A DNA stretch of 64,000 nt from contig NZ_JAHSPF010000006.1 of assembly GCF_019132875.1 (NCBI RefSeq), positions 62,001-126,000 on the forward strand. Direction: 5' to 3'. The notes under the pieces were generated by a model, which worked only from the letters and a program-made list of their open reading frames with translations, made no database searches and was not told where the DNA came from. Origin of the DNA: Erwinia phyllosphaerae. GTDB taxonomy: Bacteria; Pseudomonadota; Gammaproteobacteria; Enterobacterales; Enterobacteriaceae. Both the position numbers and the translations under genes were made by a program. This document shows, piece after piece, positions 20,147 to 29,673 of the stretch; the stretch's first letter is position 1; the number at the start of each line of letters is the position of its first letter.

Positions 20147-20690
20147 GCTTAAGCGGCTAGCCGATCCCTGTTTTTCCCCATCAGGTTACCAATATAAAGC
20201 CGTTATGGGTTACCCGGTACGTTCCAGTCGCAGTCAATCTCATCACTGTGGCTGGAACATTCGGCCATACTGGCCTGGCTATCTCTAAAGCCAGCCGTTT
20301 TATTCTGCCCCATGCAGCCGCACAGACAAAAAAAGCAGCTTATAATCAGAATCATTTTTTTCATAGCTATCGCGTCAACGGAAACCCCTGTTTAATCCGT
20401 AGCGATAATAAAAAGTGATGATTCAATATTACATCAATCGACCTTGCGAATAATTAACTTCCCTTTTTAAATTACAACGAAGCAACAAAACTTATAAATA
20501 ATAAACACAATCACTCTTCATAAAGTAATAGAGCTAACTTGTTATTGCAGATGGAAAATTTCTTATAAATAAAGTATGCGACGTTCGTTTAATAAGAGTT
20601 AATAAGAATAAATTTGTTTGTCATGCTCTGAGCATGCAACCCGCGACCGGCGCGGGTCATCCATTGACGGCGAGATCTGGCCCGCTTCCG
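20147..20690. other. Intergenic region with one small lipoprotein gene
   Basis: Apart from the leftward mini-gene at 20203-20364 the stretch is AT-rich and empty. Near 20632-20660 an inverted repeat ACCCGCG/CGCGGGT lies just past the hydrolase stop and could act as a weak 3' hairpin, although no T-run follows it on the minus strand. Confidence 0.4.
20203..20364 (-). CDS. Small cysteine-rich lipoprotein (53 aa), putative
   Basis: An ATG-initiated frame of 53 codons encodes MKKMILIISCFFCLCGC followed by a polar tail ending in VPGNP. The lipobox LCGC at residues 14-17 directly follows a short hydrophobic stretch, as expected for a lipoprotein cleaved by signal peptidase II. Two more cysteines occur in the tail (ECSSHSD and DCDW). 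There is no strong ribosome site, and the function is unknown. It is not homologous to anything I recognise. Confidence 0.5.
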   Translation of the reverse strand: MKKMILIISCFFCLCGCMGQNKTAGFRDSQASMAECSSHSDEIDCDWNVPGNP

Positions 20691-21710
20691 TCATTGACGC
20701 AAATTTTTAATCAATGCCTGGTTAAACATAACCGGATCTTCCATTTGTGGTGCATGTCCCATGCCTTTAAATTCTATCAGCGTGGCGTGCGGGATGGTGT
20801 TTGCGGTTTCTTTGCCTAAACGATCGTAATGGCCAATTTTTGCTTTCACTTCCGGTGGTGCAATATCGCTGCCAATCGCGGTCGTGTCCGCTGTTCCAAT
20901 CATCAGCGTGGTGGGAACGGTCAAATTTTTGAATTCATAATAAACAGGCTGGGTAAAAATCATGTCGTACAGCAGCGCAGAATTCCATGCCACCTCTTTT
21001 TTCCCCGGACCGTTATTAAGACCAGCCAGCATAGTTACCCAGCGATCGTATTCAGGTTTCCAGCTGCCGCCGTAATAGGTTTTCTGCTCATACTTTTTAA
21101 TGCTCTCTGCGCTGGTTTTTAATTCACGCTGATACCAGTCATCAACGCTGCGCCACGGTACGCCTTTCGCCTTCCAGTCCTCCAGCCCAATAGGATTAAC
21201 CAGCACCATCTTTTCTACCTGATCGGGATACATCAGCGCGTAACGCGTAGCCAGCATGCCGCCGGTGGAGTGGCCGACCAGCGTGATTTTATCAATATGT
21301 AAGCTGGCAAGCAGCTGATGGGTATTCAGAGCCAGCTGCTGAAAACTATATTGATAGTGCCCGGGTTTGCTGGACGTACAGAAACCAATTTGATCCGGTG
21401 CAATAACCCGATAACCCGCGCGTTTCAGCGCCTCAATCGAATCCTGCCAGGTTACGCCACAAAAATTTTTGCCGTGCAGCAGCACAACCGTGCGGCCATT
21501 CGCCTGATGTTCAGGTTTGACGTCAATGTAGCCCATCGACAGCGTCTGTTGCTGAGAGGAAAAGGAGTAGCGGGCAATGTGATAAGGAAAATCAAAGCCT
21601 TGTAATTCGATACCGTACTGCGGCGTAGGCTGCGCCCCAGCGCTAAAAGCAACCAGCATGCCGGCAGCCATAAAAATTCGGGTTCTTTTTAACACGTTAA
21701 TTATCCTCAA
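20691..21710 (-). CDS. Secreted alpha/beta hydrolase
   Basis: A 339-residue hydrolase with a signal peptide (FMAAGMLVAFSAGAQ), so probably periplasmic. The fold is clear: VVLLHGKNF (oxyanion HG), IAPDQIGFCTSSKP, the nucleophile elbow GHSTGG, an acid in MIGTADTTA and the catalytic His in MGHAPQME. It belongs to the broad epoxide hydrolase/haloperoxidase-like group. Substrate unknown. It is transcribed alone. Confidence 0.88.
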   Translation of the reverse strand: MRIINVLKRTRIFMAAGMLVAFSAGAQPTPQYGIELQGFDFPYHIARYSFSSQQQTLSMGYIDVKPEHQANGRTVVLLHGKNFCGVTWQDSIEALKRAGYRVIAPDQIGFCTSSKPGHYQYSFQQLALNTHQLLASLHIDKITLVGHSTGGMLATRYALMYPDQVEKMVLVNPIGLEDWKAKGVPWRSVDDWYQRELKTSAESIKKYEQKTYYGGSWKPEYDRWVTMLAGLNNGPGKKEVAWNSALLYDMIFTQPVYYEFKNLTVPTTLMIGTADTTAIGSDIAPPEVKAKIGHYDRLGKETANTIPHATLIEFKGMGHAPQMEDPVMFNQALIKNLRQ

Positions 21711-21899
21711 TATTATGCTGAAACTATTGGGCTTACGCGTTTAACCTTAGCGGATAAAATGAATAATAATGACTATTTTGCTGCGTTTCAGAACGGTTTA
21801 CCCCTTCTCTGTCACGTTAGCAAAAAGAGCTACAGGTGTGGCGGATTTTAATCTGGCGATTAAAGTTAATTTGTTAAGGCGTGTTAAAAAGGAAAGGAA

Positions 21900-22004
21900 A
21901 TGTTAAACAATACGGCCTGGATGATGTCGCTGCTGTGGCTAAGCCTTTGCTGCCGCCTGGAACCACAGGCGCCAGAACGATCAAGCTTTTTTATGAGCGC
22001 ATAG
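21900..22004 (+). CDS. Possible small hydrophobic protein (34 aa)
   Basis: An ATG preceded by a very good AAAGGAAAGGA site opens 34 codons with a hydrophobic core WMMSLLWLSLCC and a polar tail. It lies between two leftward genes in a 355-base gap. It could be a small membrane protein, but short open frames of this size arise by chance. Confidence 0.3.
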   Translation: MLNNTAWMMSLLWLSLCCRLEPQAPERSSFFMSA

Positions 22005-22011
22005 CCATGCG

Positions 22012-22063
22012 GCTAAAAACTTGCCTGTAGAAGGCGACTGCCTGACGCTTCTACAGGCAAGTT
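22012..22063 (-). terminator. Strong hairpin terminator after adhP
   Basis: A 16-bp perfect stem (AACTTGCCTGTAGAAG and its complement, 22018-22033 and 22048-22063) has a 14-base loop and, read leftward, runs into TTTTTAG. It starts 2 bases past the adhP stop codon. Confidence 0.85.
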
Positions 22064-22065
22064 AT

Positions 22066-23082
22066 TTACTGACCCTGTGAAAAATCGATAACCATACGGC
22101 CCTTAATTTTCCCTGCAATCATCTCCTCAAAGATATCATTAATATCCTCTACGGGACGCCTGGTCACTTTAGGCACGACTTTTCCTTCCGCAGCAAACTG
22201 GAAAGCCTCAGCCAGATCCTCACGTGTGCCAACCAGCGATCCCACAACCTGAATGCCGTCCAGCACCAGCCGTGGAATATTCAGGCTCATCGACTCCGGC
22301 GGCAGGCCTACGGCCACAATGCGGCCGCCTGCACGCATGGCGTCTACGGCAGAATTAAAGGCGGCTTTCGCGACGGCCGTGACTACCGCAGCATGCGCGC
22401 CCCCCGTTTTCTCCTGAATGACCTTAGCCGCATCTTCTTTAGCGGAGTTAACCACCAGATCGGCACCCATTTCCGTCGCGAACTGGAGCTGAGCATCATT
22501 AACATCAACGGCAATCACTTTGGCATTAAAAACGTTTTTTGCGTACTGCAACGCCAGATTGCCCAGACCGCCTAAGCCATAGATAGCTATCCACTTGCCG
22601 GGCTGAATACCGGAAACCTTAACGGCCTTATAGGTTGTCACTCCGGCACAGGTTACGCTGCTCGCCGCCGCCGAATCCAGACCGTCCGGCACCTTCACCG
22701 CATAGTCGGCTACCACGATGCACTCTTCCGCCATACCGCCGTCCGCGGTAAAACCGGCGTTCAACACATCACGGCACAGCGTCTCATTGCCCGTGGTGCA
22801 ATACTCGCAGTGCCCACAGCCTTTATAAAACCATGCCACGCTGGCGCGATCGCCCGGCTTGAGCGACGTGACGCCCGGACCGATTTCCTTTACCACGCCC
22901 ACGCCTTCATGACCGAGCACAATGCCGGTACGGTCACCAAAGTCGCCATTTTTAACATGCAGATCGGTATGGCACACGCCACAGCAATCCATTTTCAGCA
23001 GTGCCTCACCGTAGGCCAATGCTCGCAATTTTTTATCAACGATATCAACAGAATGATCTTTATTCACCACGGCAGCTTTCAT
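22066..23082 (-). CDS. adhP: AdhP-type zinc alcohol dehydrogenase
   Basis: An NAD-dependent medium-chain alcohol dehydrogenase oxidising or forming ethanol and related alcohols. At 338 residues it matches AdhP. Catalytic zinc ligands are in [11 protein letters not shown] (Cys) and LGHEGVG (His/Glu); the structural zinc cluster is [16 protein letters not shown], and the Rossmann motif is [13 protein letters not shown] good ribosome site (GGAGG) precedes the ATG. It is a single gene with its own terminator. Confidence 0.95.
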   Translation of the reverse strand: MKAAVVNKDHSVDIVDKKLRALAYGEALLKMDCCGVCHTDLHVKNGDFGDRTGIVLGHEGVGVVKEIGPGVTSLKPGDRASVAWFYKGCGHCEYCTTGNETLCRDVLNAGFTADGGMAEECIVVADYAVKVPDGLDSAAASSVTCAGVTTYKAVKVSGIQPGKWIAIYGLGGLGNLALQYAKNVFNAKVIAVDVNDAQLQFATEMGADLVVNSAKEDAAKVIQEKTGGAHAAVVTAVAKAAFNSAVDAMRAGGRIVAVGLPPESMSLNIPRLVLDGIQVVGSLVGTREDLAEAFQFAAEGKVVPKVTRRPVEDINDIFEEMIAGKIKGRMVIDFSQGQ

Positions 23083-23218
23083 TGTTATTTCCTCCTGAAG
23101 GTTGTTTGCCTTTTAACTATAGGAATATTTACGAACGCAACTTTGATTTAACACGATATAGTCTGCTTTATCTGTCTTCTGCCGCACAGAAAAAGAAATG
23201 GCCCTACGATTCAATAAA

Positions 23219-23237
23219 AATGAAACGCTATTTTATT
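23219..23237. promoter_or_regulatory. KdgR-type operator upstream of the uronate operon
   Basis: AATGAAACGCTATTTTATT fits the enterobacterial KdgR pattern AATRAAAYRNYRTTTYATT at every defined position as I recall that pattern. It lies about 157 bases before the transporter start. KdgR is an IclR-family repressor released by 2-keto-3-deoxygluconate, the end product of this operon, which supports the assignment. Confidence 0.7.
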
Positions 23238-23393
23238 AAACGGCGATCCTGGCCATCAGCATCTTCTTTTTTCCGCCATTTCCACCTGCCCGTTGGCAAA
23301 ATCGCAAAGGTTTTCCGGCCGCCTTAAAACTAACTTAGCTCATCCCCCGACATACAGCCGGGCTGTGCAGGTTGGCTAATCAGGACGGAAACT

Positions 23394-24986
23394 ATGACAA
23401 CACGTAAACCAGGAACGCTTAATTACCTTGCCTATGGATCAGGAGATTTTCTCGGTGCCGGAACAATGGCCCTGACGTCAGCCTGGCTGCTGTATTTTTA
23501 CACCACGTTTTGCGGCCTCAGTCCGATTGAGGCGACCTCGATTTTTGCCATGGCCCGTATCGTCGACGGCGTGGTCAGCCCGCTGATGGGCTATCTGACC
23601 GACCACTTTGGTTCGACACGGCTCGGTAAACGGTTTGGCCGTCGTAAGTTCTTTATTCTTATTGGTATTCCGCTGGTCTTTAGCTATAGCCTGATGTGGG
23701 TCGGTGAGATGACTTACCTCTATTACTTGCTGACTTACCTTGTTTTTGAAGTGGTCTATACCTCTATCCTGGTGCCGTATGAAACGCTGGTGCCGGAAAT
23801 GACCGACGACTTCAAAGAAAAAACGAAGTTCTCCGGTGCGCGCATCGCGCTGGCTCAGCTTTCCGCTATCCTGGCGGCCTTTTTGCCGGGGATCTTGCTG
23901 AGCTGGTTCGGCAAAGATAATCCGCTCTCCTTTTTCTACTCCAGCCTGGTGTTTTCCGTACTCTGCGCGGTAGTGCTGACGCTGGTTTACCTCTATACGT
24001 GGGAACGCCCGGCAGAAAAAAAATCTGCGGCTGCGCTGGCGGCGGAGCAGCAAAAGCTCACGCTGGGACAGAGCCTCAACCGCCTGAAAATCGAGCTTCT
24101 TTCTACGCTGCGCATCCGTATTTTCCGCCAGCATTTGGGAATGTACCTGGGCGGCTATATCGCGCAGGACGTTTTCAACGCCGTCTTTACCTATTACGTC
24201 GTCTTCGTGTTAATGCAGGAGGCAACCGTCGCTTCCAGCCTGATGGGCACCATGGCCACCCTGCAGTTTGTAGCCGTCATCGGCATGATCCCACTCTGTA
24301 TCCGCATTGGGCCCGCGCCTTCTTACCGTATCGTCGTCGCACTGTTTGCCCTCAGTACGCTTTCTTATGGCGTGCTCTACTACAGCGGCATGAGCGACGT
24401 CTTCTCTCTGTTACTGCTGATTTCTGCGGTGGCGGGACTGGGACGCGGCGGCATTAACTATGTTCCCTGGAATATTTATACCTATATCGCCGATGTGGAC
24501 GAAGTCATCACCGGCCAGCGCCGGGAAGGTATCTTTGCCGGCATTATGACGCTGACGCGCAAGGCTTCCCAGGCGGGTGCCGTCATGCTGGTCGGTATCC
24601 TGATGCAGCTTTCCGGCTTCGTGGCGGGCAGCGCGGAGCAAACGCCCGAGGTCGGCCATGCCATCCTGCTGATTATGTGCGGCGGTACCCTTATCGTCCT
24701 TTGCCTGGGCTTTCTGATCTCCCTGCGCTTCAGGCTGAATCTGGCTACTCACCGGGTGCTGCGTGAAGAAACAGAAAAAATGCGCCAGGCCGGCAACATT
24801 GTGCCTGCAAACGTAACGCCAGAGGCACGCGCCACCGTCGAAATGCTGGCCGGAATGCCCTACGAATCGCTCTGGGGCAACAACAATATCGGTTACCTGA
24901 ACCGTAACAAGCCCGCCGCTGGCCCTCTGCCCGCCAACGCCGCCAGCCCGAGAGATAACCCGAGCGACAACCTGACCCATTTATAA
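23394..24986 (+). CDS. GPH-family (MelB-like) sugar/oligouronide transporter
   Basis: A 12-segment inner-membrane cation symporter of the glycoside-pentoside-hexuronide family. The 530 residues show NYLAYGSGDFLGAG at the N-terminus, the DGVVSPLMGYLTD motif of segment 2 and GKRFGRRKFFILIGIP in the first loop. A hydrophilic tail of about 60 residues ends the protein, longer than in MelB. It leads a four-gene operon for unsaturated uronates, so di- or oligosaccharides with an unsaturated uronate end (from pectin or related polymers) are the likely cargo. Confidence 0.9.
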   Translation: MTTRKPGTLNYLAYGSGDFLGAGTMALTSAWLLYFYTTFCGLSPIEATSIFAMARIVDGVVSPLMGYLTDHFGSTRLGKRFGRRKFFILIGIPLVFSYSLMWVGEMTYLYYLLTYLVFEVVYTSILVPYETLVPEMTDDFKEKTKFSGARIALAQLSAILAAFLPGILLSWFGKDNPLSFFYSSLVFSVLCAVVLTLVYLYTWERPAEKKSAAALAAEQQKLTLGQSLNRLKIELLSTLRIRIFRQHLGMYLGGYIAQDVFNAVFTYYVVFVLMQEATVASSLMGTMATLQFVAVIGMIPLCIRIGPAPSYRIVVALFALSTLSYGVLYYSGMSDVFSLLLLISAVAGLGRGGINYVPWNIYTYIADVDEVITGQRREGIFAGIMTLTRKASQAGAVMLVGILMQLSGFVAGSAEQTPEVGHAILLIMCGGTLIVLCLGFLISLRFRLNLATHRVLREETEKMRQAGNIVPANVTPEARATVEMLAGMPYESLWGNNNIGYLNRNKPAAGPLPANAASPRDNPSDNLTHL

Positions 24987-25014
24987 ACCCTGGAGCCACG
25001 AGGACAGCGCAATT

Positions 25015-26154
25015 ATGGTCGTATACCCAGTAAAACAGAGTCCGCTTCTGTGCCAGCCGGAAAGATTTATCGCCGGCCACGAACTTCATCAGCTGATCAA
25101 TAAGCTGGTAGATAACCTGGTGAATATTACCGACGAAACCGGCGAATTTTTACTGAGGCTGGATGATGGTCGGGTAATAGACACCAAGGGCTGGGCTGGA
25201 TGGGAATGGACGCACGGCATCGGCCTGTACGGCATCCATCAATATTATCGCCAGACGGGTGATGACCGCCTGCGAGCCATCATTGATGACTGGTTCAGCG
25301 ATCGTTTTGCGGAAGGGTCAACCACCCGCAACGTTAATACGGTTTGCCCGTTTCTGACGCTGGCTTACCGTTATGAAGAAACACGAGATCCCCGCTGGCT
25401 ACCCTATCTCGAAAGCTGGGCGGACTGGATCATGCATAGCATGCCGCGCACGCGGATGGGCGGCCTGCAGCATATTACGCTGGCGGAAGAAAACCATCAG
25501 CAGCTGTGGGATGACACGCTGATGATGACCGTGATGCCCCTGGCAAAAATTGGCAGGTTGCTCAATCGTCCGGCCTATGTCGAAGAAGCTAAATATCAGT
25601 TCCTGCTGCATACCCAGCACCTGATGGATAAGGAAACCGGACTGTGGTTTCACGGCTGGACTTTCGAGGGTAATCACAATTTTGCCAACGCTCGCTGGGC
25701 GCGCGGTAACAGCTGGCTGACGATTGTTATCCCGGAATTTCTGGAACTGCTCGATTTGCCCGAAACGGATGCGACTCGCCGCTATTTACAGGAAATCCTG
25801 GCATGCCAGCTGGCCGCACTCGAAAAATGCCAGCACGAAAGCGGCCTTTGGCACACACTGCTTGACGATCCGACCTCTTATCTTGAAGCCTCCGCTACCG
25901 CTGGTTTTGCTTTCGGCATGCTGAAAGCGGCCCGTCGCCACTACGCTGACGCTCGCTACGTCGCCGTGGCGGAAAAAGCCATTAAAGGAATAATTTCCCG
26001 CATCAATAAGGAAGGAGAACTGACTCAGGTCTCCTTTGGCACAGGGATGGGTAAAGACCTCGACTTCTACCGCCAGATACCGCTTACCTCCATGCCTTAC
26101 GGGCAGGCGATGGCGATCCTGTGCCTGGTGGAATACCTGCATGTCTATTTATAA
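25015..26154 (+). CDS. GH105 unsaturated glycuronyl hydrolase (YteR/YesR-like)
   Basis: Family 105 hydrolases remove the 4,5-unsaturated uronic acid left on oligosaccharides by polysaccharide lyases. The 379-residue protein has the (alpha/alpha)6-barrel sequence style of the family, with GWEWTHGIGLYGI, then NHQQLWDDTLMMTVMPLA, where the DD supplies the catalytic Asp, and WARGNSWLTI. No signal peptide, so it acts in the cytoplasm on imported substrate. It lies 28 bases after the transporter. Substrate could be unsaturated galacturonyl-rhamnose or another unsaturated disaccharide. Confidence 0.88.
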   Translation: MVVYPVKQSPLLCQPERFIAGHELHQLINKLVDNLVNITDETGEFLLRLDDGRVIDTKGWAGWEWTHGIGLYGIHQYYRQTGDDRLRAIIDDWFSDRFAEGSTTRNVNTVCPFLTLAYRYEETRDPRWLPYLESWADWIMHSMPRTRMGGLQHITLAEENHQQLWDDTLMMTVMPLAKIGRLLNRPAYVEEAKYQFLLHTQHLMDKETGLWFHGWTFEGNHNFANARWARGNSWLTIVIPEFLELLDLPETDATRRYLQEILACQLAALEKCQHESGLWHTLLDDPTSYLEASATAGFAFGMLKAARRHYADARYVAVAEKAIKGIISRINKEGELTQVSFGTGMGKDLDFYRQIPLTSMPYGQAMAILCLVEYLHVYL

Positions 26155-26168
26155 AAAAGGAAAGCCGC

Positions 26169-26930
26169 ATGATTCTTGAAGATTTCTCTCTGCAAGGGAA
26201 GGTGGCCGTGGTCACCGGTTGCAATACAGGCCTGGGGAAAAGTATGGCCGTGGGTCTGGCCCAGGCGGGCTGTGACATTGTGGCCATTAACCGCAGTGAA
26301 CCAGACGAAACCGCTGGCGAGGTACTGTCGCTGGGCCGCCGTTTTCTTAGCCTTAACGCCGACCTTGGCCGTCAGGAGGAACTCTCCTCGCTGTTGGAAC
26401 GTGCAGTTCAGGAAATGGGACACATCGACATTCTGGTCAATAACGCGGGCCTGATACGCCGTGAAGACGCGCTGAACTTCAGCGAAAAGGACTGGGATGA
26501 CGTAATGAATGTGAATCTCAAAACGCTGTTCTTTCTTTCGCAGCTGGCGGCTCGTCAGTTTATCCAACAGGGCCACGGCGGCAAAATTATTAATATCGCC
26601 TCCATGCTCTCTTTTCAGGGCGGCGTGCGCGTCCCCTCTTACACCGCATCTAAAAGCGCGGTCATGGGCCTGACGCGCCAGCTGGCGAACGAATGGGCCA
26701 GATATGGCATCAATGTGAACGCGCTAGCGCCGGGTTATATGGAAACCAATAACACAAAGCAATTGCGTGATGATGAGGCGCGCAGTGGAGAAATCCTGGC
26801 GCGTATTCCTGCCGGACGCTGGGGCATACCGCAAGATCTTATGGGGCCAGTGGTTTTTCTGGCGTCACCGGCAGCAGATTACATTAATGGTTACACCCTG
26901 GCAGTCGATGGCGGCTGGCTGGCGCGCTAG
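26169..26930 (+). CDS. kduD: KduD-type 2-deoxy-D-gluconate 3-dehydrogenase
   Basis: This short-chain dehydrogenase reduces 2,5-diketo-3-deoxygluconate to 2-keto-3-deoxygluconate. With the ATG at 26169 (AAAGGAAAG upstream) it has 253 residues, the usual KduD length. A longer frame starting at 26121 would overlap the GH105 gene. Seen are FSLQGKVAVVTGCNTGLGKS (cofactor loop), NNAGLIRR, the catalytic Ser in INIASMLSF and the YTASKSA Tyr-x-x-x-Lys, and the C-terminal YINGYTLAVDGGW. The product feeds KdgK. Confidence 0.93.
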   Translation: MILEDFSLQGKVAVVTGCNTGLGKSMAVGLAQAGCDIVAINRSEPDETAGEVLSLGRRFLSLNADLGRQEELSSLLERAVQEMGHIDILVNNAGLIRREDALNFSEKDWDDVMNVNLKTLFFLSQLAARQFIQQGHGGKIINIASMLSFQGGVRVPSYTASKSAVMGLTRQLANEWARYGINVNALAPGYMETNNTKQLRDDEARSGEILARIPAGRWGIPQDLMGPVVFLASPAADYINGYTLAVDGGWLAR

Positions 26931-26971
26931 TGCGCCGTTCCCCAAACAACCAATGAACAGCGGAGATAAAA

Positions 26972-27613
26972 ATGAATATTGCCCTGATGATGGAAAACAG
27001 CCAGGCGGCGAAAAACGCCATGGTGCTGGAACAGCTACAGGCCGTGGCCGCAGAGAATAAAGATACGGTATTTAACGTTGGTATGAGTGATGAAAACGAT
27101 CATCATCTGACCTATATCCACCTGGGTATTATGGCCAGCATCCTGCTAAACGCCAAAGCGGTAGATTTTGTCATAACGGGCTGCGGTACGGGTCAGGGCG
27201 CAATGATGTCGCTGAATATCCATCCGGGCGTGGTTTGCGGCTATTGCCTGGATCCAGCGGATGCCTTTCTGTTTTCGCAGATTAACAACGGCAACGCGCT
27301 TTCTCTGGCTTTCGCCAAAGGTTTTGGCTGGGGTGCAGAACTGAACGTCCGCTATATGTTTGAAAAGGCGTTTACCGGCCGCCGTGGCGAAGGGTATCCC
27401 GTTGAGCGTAAAGAACCACAGGTACGCAATGCCGGCATCCTCAATCAGGTGAAAAGTGCAGTCATGAAGGACAATTATCTGGATACGCTGCGTGCCATCG
27501 ATCCTGAGCTTATTAAAACGGCTATCAGCGGAGAACGTTTCCAGAAGTGTTTGTTTACGCAAGGTAAAGATGCAGAAATTATCGCCTGGGTTAAGCAGCA
27601 GCTGCTGAAATAA
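26972..27613 (+). CDS. RpiB/LacA-fold sugar isomerase, probable uronate (DhuI-like) isomerase
   Basis: A 213-residue protein of the RpiB/LacAB family: HHLTYIHLGIMAS, the active-site VITGCGTGQGAMMSLN (Cys in CGTGxG) and HPGVVCGYCLDPADAFL. DhuI, an RpiB-fold isomerase described in streptococcal glycosaminoglycan clusters, converts the open unsaturated uronate (DHU) to 2,5-diketo-3-deoxygluconate, the substrate of KduD. No kduI gene lies here, so this protein most likely fills that step. The role is inferred from context; the fold is clear. Confidence 0.82.
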   Translation: MNIALMMENSQAAKNAMVLEQLQAVAAENKDTVFNVGMSDENDHHLTYIHLGIMASILLNAKAVDFVITGCGTGQGAMMSLNIHPGVVCGYCLDPADAFLFSQINNGNALSLAFAKGFGWGAELNVRYMFEKAFTGRRGEGYPVERKEPQVRNAGILNQVKSAVMKDNYLDTLRAIDPELIKTAISGERFQKCLFTQGKDAEIIAWVKQQLLK

Positions 27614-27973
27614 GCGCTTCGCAGTGGTCACCCGACGGTGGCCACACTTTCATATAACGCACAGATAAAAGGTCAATGAGCGCCTCTGCCTGACATTATT
27701 TCCGCATACTTCTACTTTTTTATAAAATATATCTTTTGATTTTAATAAATAAATATTCCCCGGACGCATCCTTACAAAAAACAACGCTCAATCACTTATT
27801 TATGTTTTTACAAAATTAATAACCCTGGCAACTATTAGGGCGCACTTAAATAATAATGATCCTAATCAACCTCTGCCACGCAATATTAATCATTAATAAT
27901 GGCGTTTAATTATCATTTAGCTTTCTCTGCTATTTTGGTTTTTATTATAGACACAACACCACGGAGAGAATGA
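27614..27973. other. Intergenic region after the uronate operon
   Basis: An imperfect hairpin (GTGGTCACC with GGTGGCCAC, 27622-27645) follows the operon and may end it, although its T-run is poor. The rest is AT-rich and holds the promoter of the next gene. No gene was seen. Confidence 0.4.
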
Positions 27974-28429
27974 ATGAAAACGGGATTAATAGGTTTGATG
28001 ATTGCTGGCGTGCTGACCAGCTCTGCGGCTTTTGCCCACGAAAAAACAGCCTGCGTTAAAATGACGGAGCAGGAAGTTGCCGCCATGTTCGACCGCTGGA
28101 ATGATTCGTTGAAAACAGGCGATGCGGAGAAAGTCTCGCAGAATTATCTTTCTGATGCCGTACTGCTGCCCACGCTGTCGAACAAGGTTCGATTGACGGA
28201 CGAAGAACGTATTGATTATTTTAATAAGTTTCTGGCGAAAAAGCCGACGGGCCATATTGATAGCCGTACCATCCGCACCGGCTGTAATAAAGCTATCGAT
28301 ACCGGCACCTACACGTTTACCTTTGGCGACGGTTCTAAAGCCGCTGCACGTTACACCTTTACCTATAGCTGGGACGGTCAGAAGTGGTTAATTTCAAGCC
28401 ATCATTCTTCTGCCATGCCTGAAGGTTAA
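27974..28429 (+). CDS. Secreted NTF2-like protein of the SgcJ/EcaC (CaMKII-association-like) type
   Basis: A 151-residue protein with a signal peptide (MIAGVLTSSAAFA). The mature part is an NTF2-like domain: MFDRWNDSLKTGDAEKVSQNY, then DAVLLPTLS, the middle TGTYTFTF and the C-terminal YTFTYSWDGQKWLISSHHSS. Such periplasmic cystatin-cone proteins are common in proteobacteria; most have no proven reaction. Two cysteines (KTACVK and TGCNK) could form a disulfide. Confidence 0.82.
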   Translation: MKTGLIGLMIAGVLTSSAAFAHEKTACVKMTEQEVAAMFDRWNDSLKTGDAEKVSQNYLSDAVLLPTLSNKVRLTDEERIDYFNKFLAKKPTGHIDSRTIRTGCNKAIDTGTYTFTFGDGSKAAARYTFTYSWDGQKWLISSHHSSAMPEG

Positions 28430-28531
28430 CGATAACGAGTCGAAAAAAGGTTATACATCATTATTTATTATCTTTTTTGACATTATAGTTACTTCTGCAT
28501 ATTGCGTTTTTTCTCGCCTGTTGAGAAAAAG

Positions 28532-28577
28532 TCGGGCTGGCAGGGAAAATTTAGCCAGCCCGAATTATTATTTTTTT
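28532..28577 (+). terminator. Rho-independent terminator
   Basis: TCGGGCTGGC and GCCAGCCCGA form a 10-bp stem with a 12-base loop, followed by ATTATTATTTTTTT. It ends the NTF2-like gene transcript about 100 bases past its stop. Confidence 0.9.
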
Positions 28578-28670
28578 GATTCAGCTTCCGGCAACGCATG
28601 CTCTCATTATATAAAATCTACGGGTTTCTATCACTTTGTCTTTTAACCCGGATAAATACAGGGAGTTTTT

Positions 28671-29522
28671 ATGCAGCTATCCACCCATAAATTGTCTGGC
28701 GATATCGCCGTCACTATGCGTACCCCCGCCAGCAATTCTGCACCCGCTATTATTCTTTGCCACGGATTTTGCGGCATCCAGGAAATTTTGTTACCCGCTT
28801 TTGCCGAGGCTTTTACCCGAGCGGGCTTTATTACTCTTACTTTTGACTATCGTGGTTTTGGTGCCAGCGGCGGCGAACGTGGTCGTCTGGTGCCTGCCAT
28901 GCAAATCGACGATATCCTGACCGTCGTTGACTGGGCCAGCGCGCTACCCAACGTGCAGCATGTTGGCCTGTGGGGCACGTCGTTTGGCGGATGCCACGTT
29001 ATGGGCGCGGCCGCGCAAAGCCCTGCCGTAAAATGCGTGGTCAGCCAGCTGGCCTTTGCCGACGGCGAAACAGTGGTCACGGGCAAAATGACGGCGGACG
29101 AAAAAGCCGGTTTTGTCGCCGCGCTGGATAAAATGGCGGAGAAAAAGGCGGCAACCGGTAAAGAGATGTTCGTTGCCATTACGCGCGTGCTTAATGACGA
29201 TGAGTCAAAGACCTTTTTCGACAGTCATAAAGCGCAGTTTCCGGCGATGGATATTAAAATCCCCTTCCTGACAATACGTGAAACGCTGCATTACCAGCCG
29301 GCGGAAAATGCCCGTCAGGTTTGCTGCCCAGCGCTGGTAGTCGTTGCGGGCGCTGACAGCGTAAACCCACCGGAACAGGGTATTGCCCTGTTTGAGGCGC
29401 TAGGATCGCCTGAGAAAAAGCTGCACGTTGAGAAAAATGCAAAGCATTACGATATGTATAGCGGCAGCCACTTTGACAATATCATCGGACAGCAGATCGA
29501 CTGGTTCAGGAACTGGCTGTAA
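28671..29522 (+). CDS. Alpha/beta hydrolase (S15/YcjY-like)
   Basis: A 283-residue cytosolic hydrolase: IILCHGFCGIQE (oxyanion region), FDYRGFGASGGERGR, nucleophile elbow GTSFGG, an acid in VVAGADSVNPP and the catalytic His near KHYDMYSGSHF. The FDYRGFGxSxG pattern is typical of the dienelactone hydrolase/X-Pro dipeptidase-like group. Good ribosome site AGGGAG. Substrate unknown. Confidence 0.87.
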   Translation: MQLSTHKLSGDIAVTMRTPASNSAPAIILCHGFCGIQEILLPAFAEAFTRAGFITLTFDYRGFGASGGERGRLVPAMQIDDILTVVDWASALPNVQHVGLWGTSFGGCHVMGAAAQSPAVKCVVSQLAFADGETVVTGKMTADEKAGFVAALDKMAEKKAATGKEMFVAITRVLNDDESKTFFDSHKAQFPAMDIKIPFLTIRETLHYQPAENARQVCCPALVVVAGADSVNPPEQGIALFEALGSPEKKLHVEKNAKHYDMYSGSHFDNIIGQQIDWFRNWL

Positions 29523-29673
29523 ATTAAGATTTTCTGTAGCCTTGCCATGCTGAGATATCGGCCGGATAAACGGAAACAATGCGGTTATCCGCTACCCTTA
29601 ACGGGTAACGCAGAAAAAACTTACCGTACGACGGTACGAATTGCTGAACGACAATCCTTTAGAAGGAGCAGGT

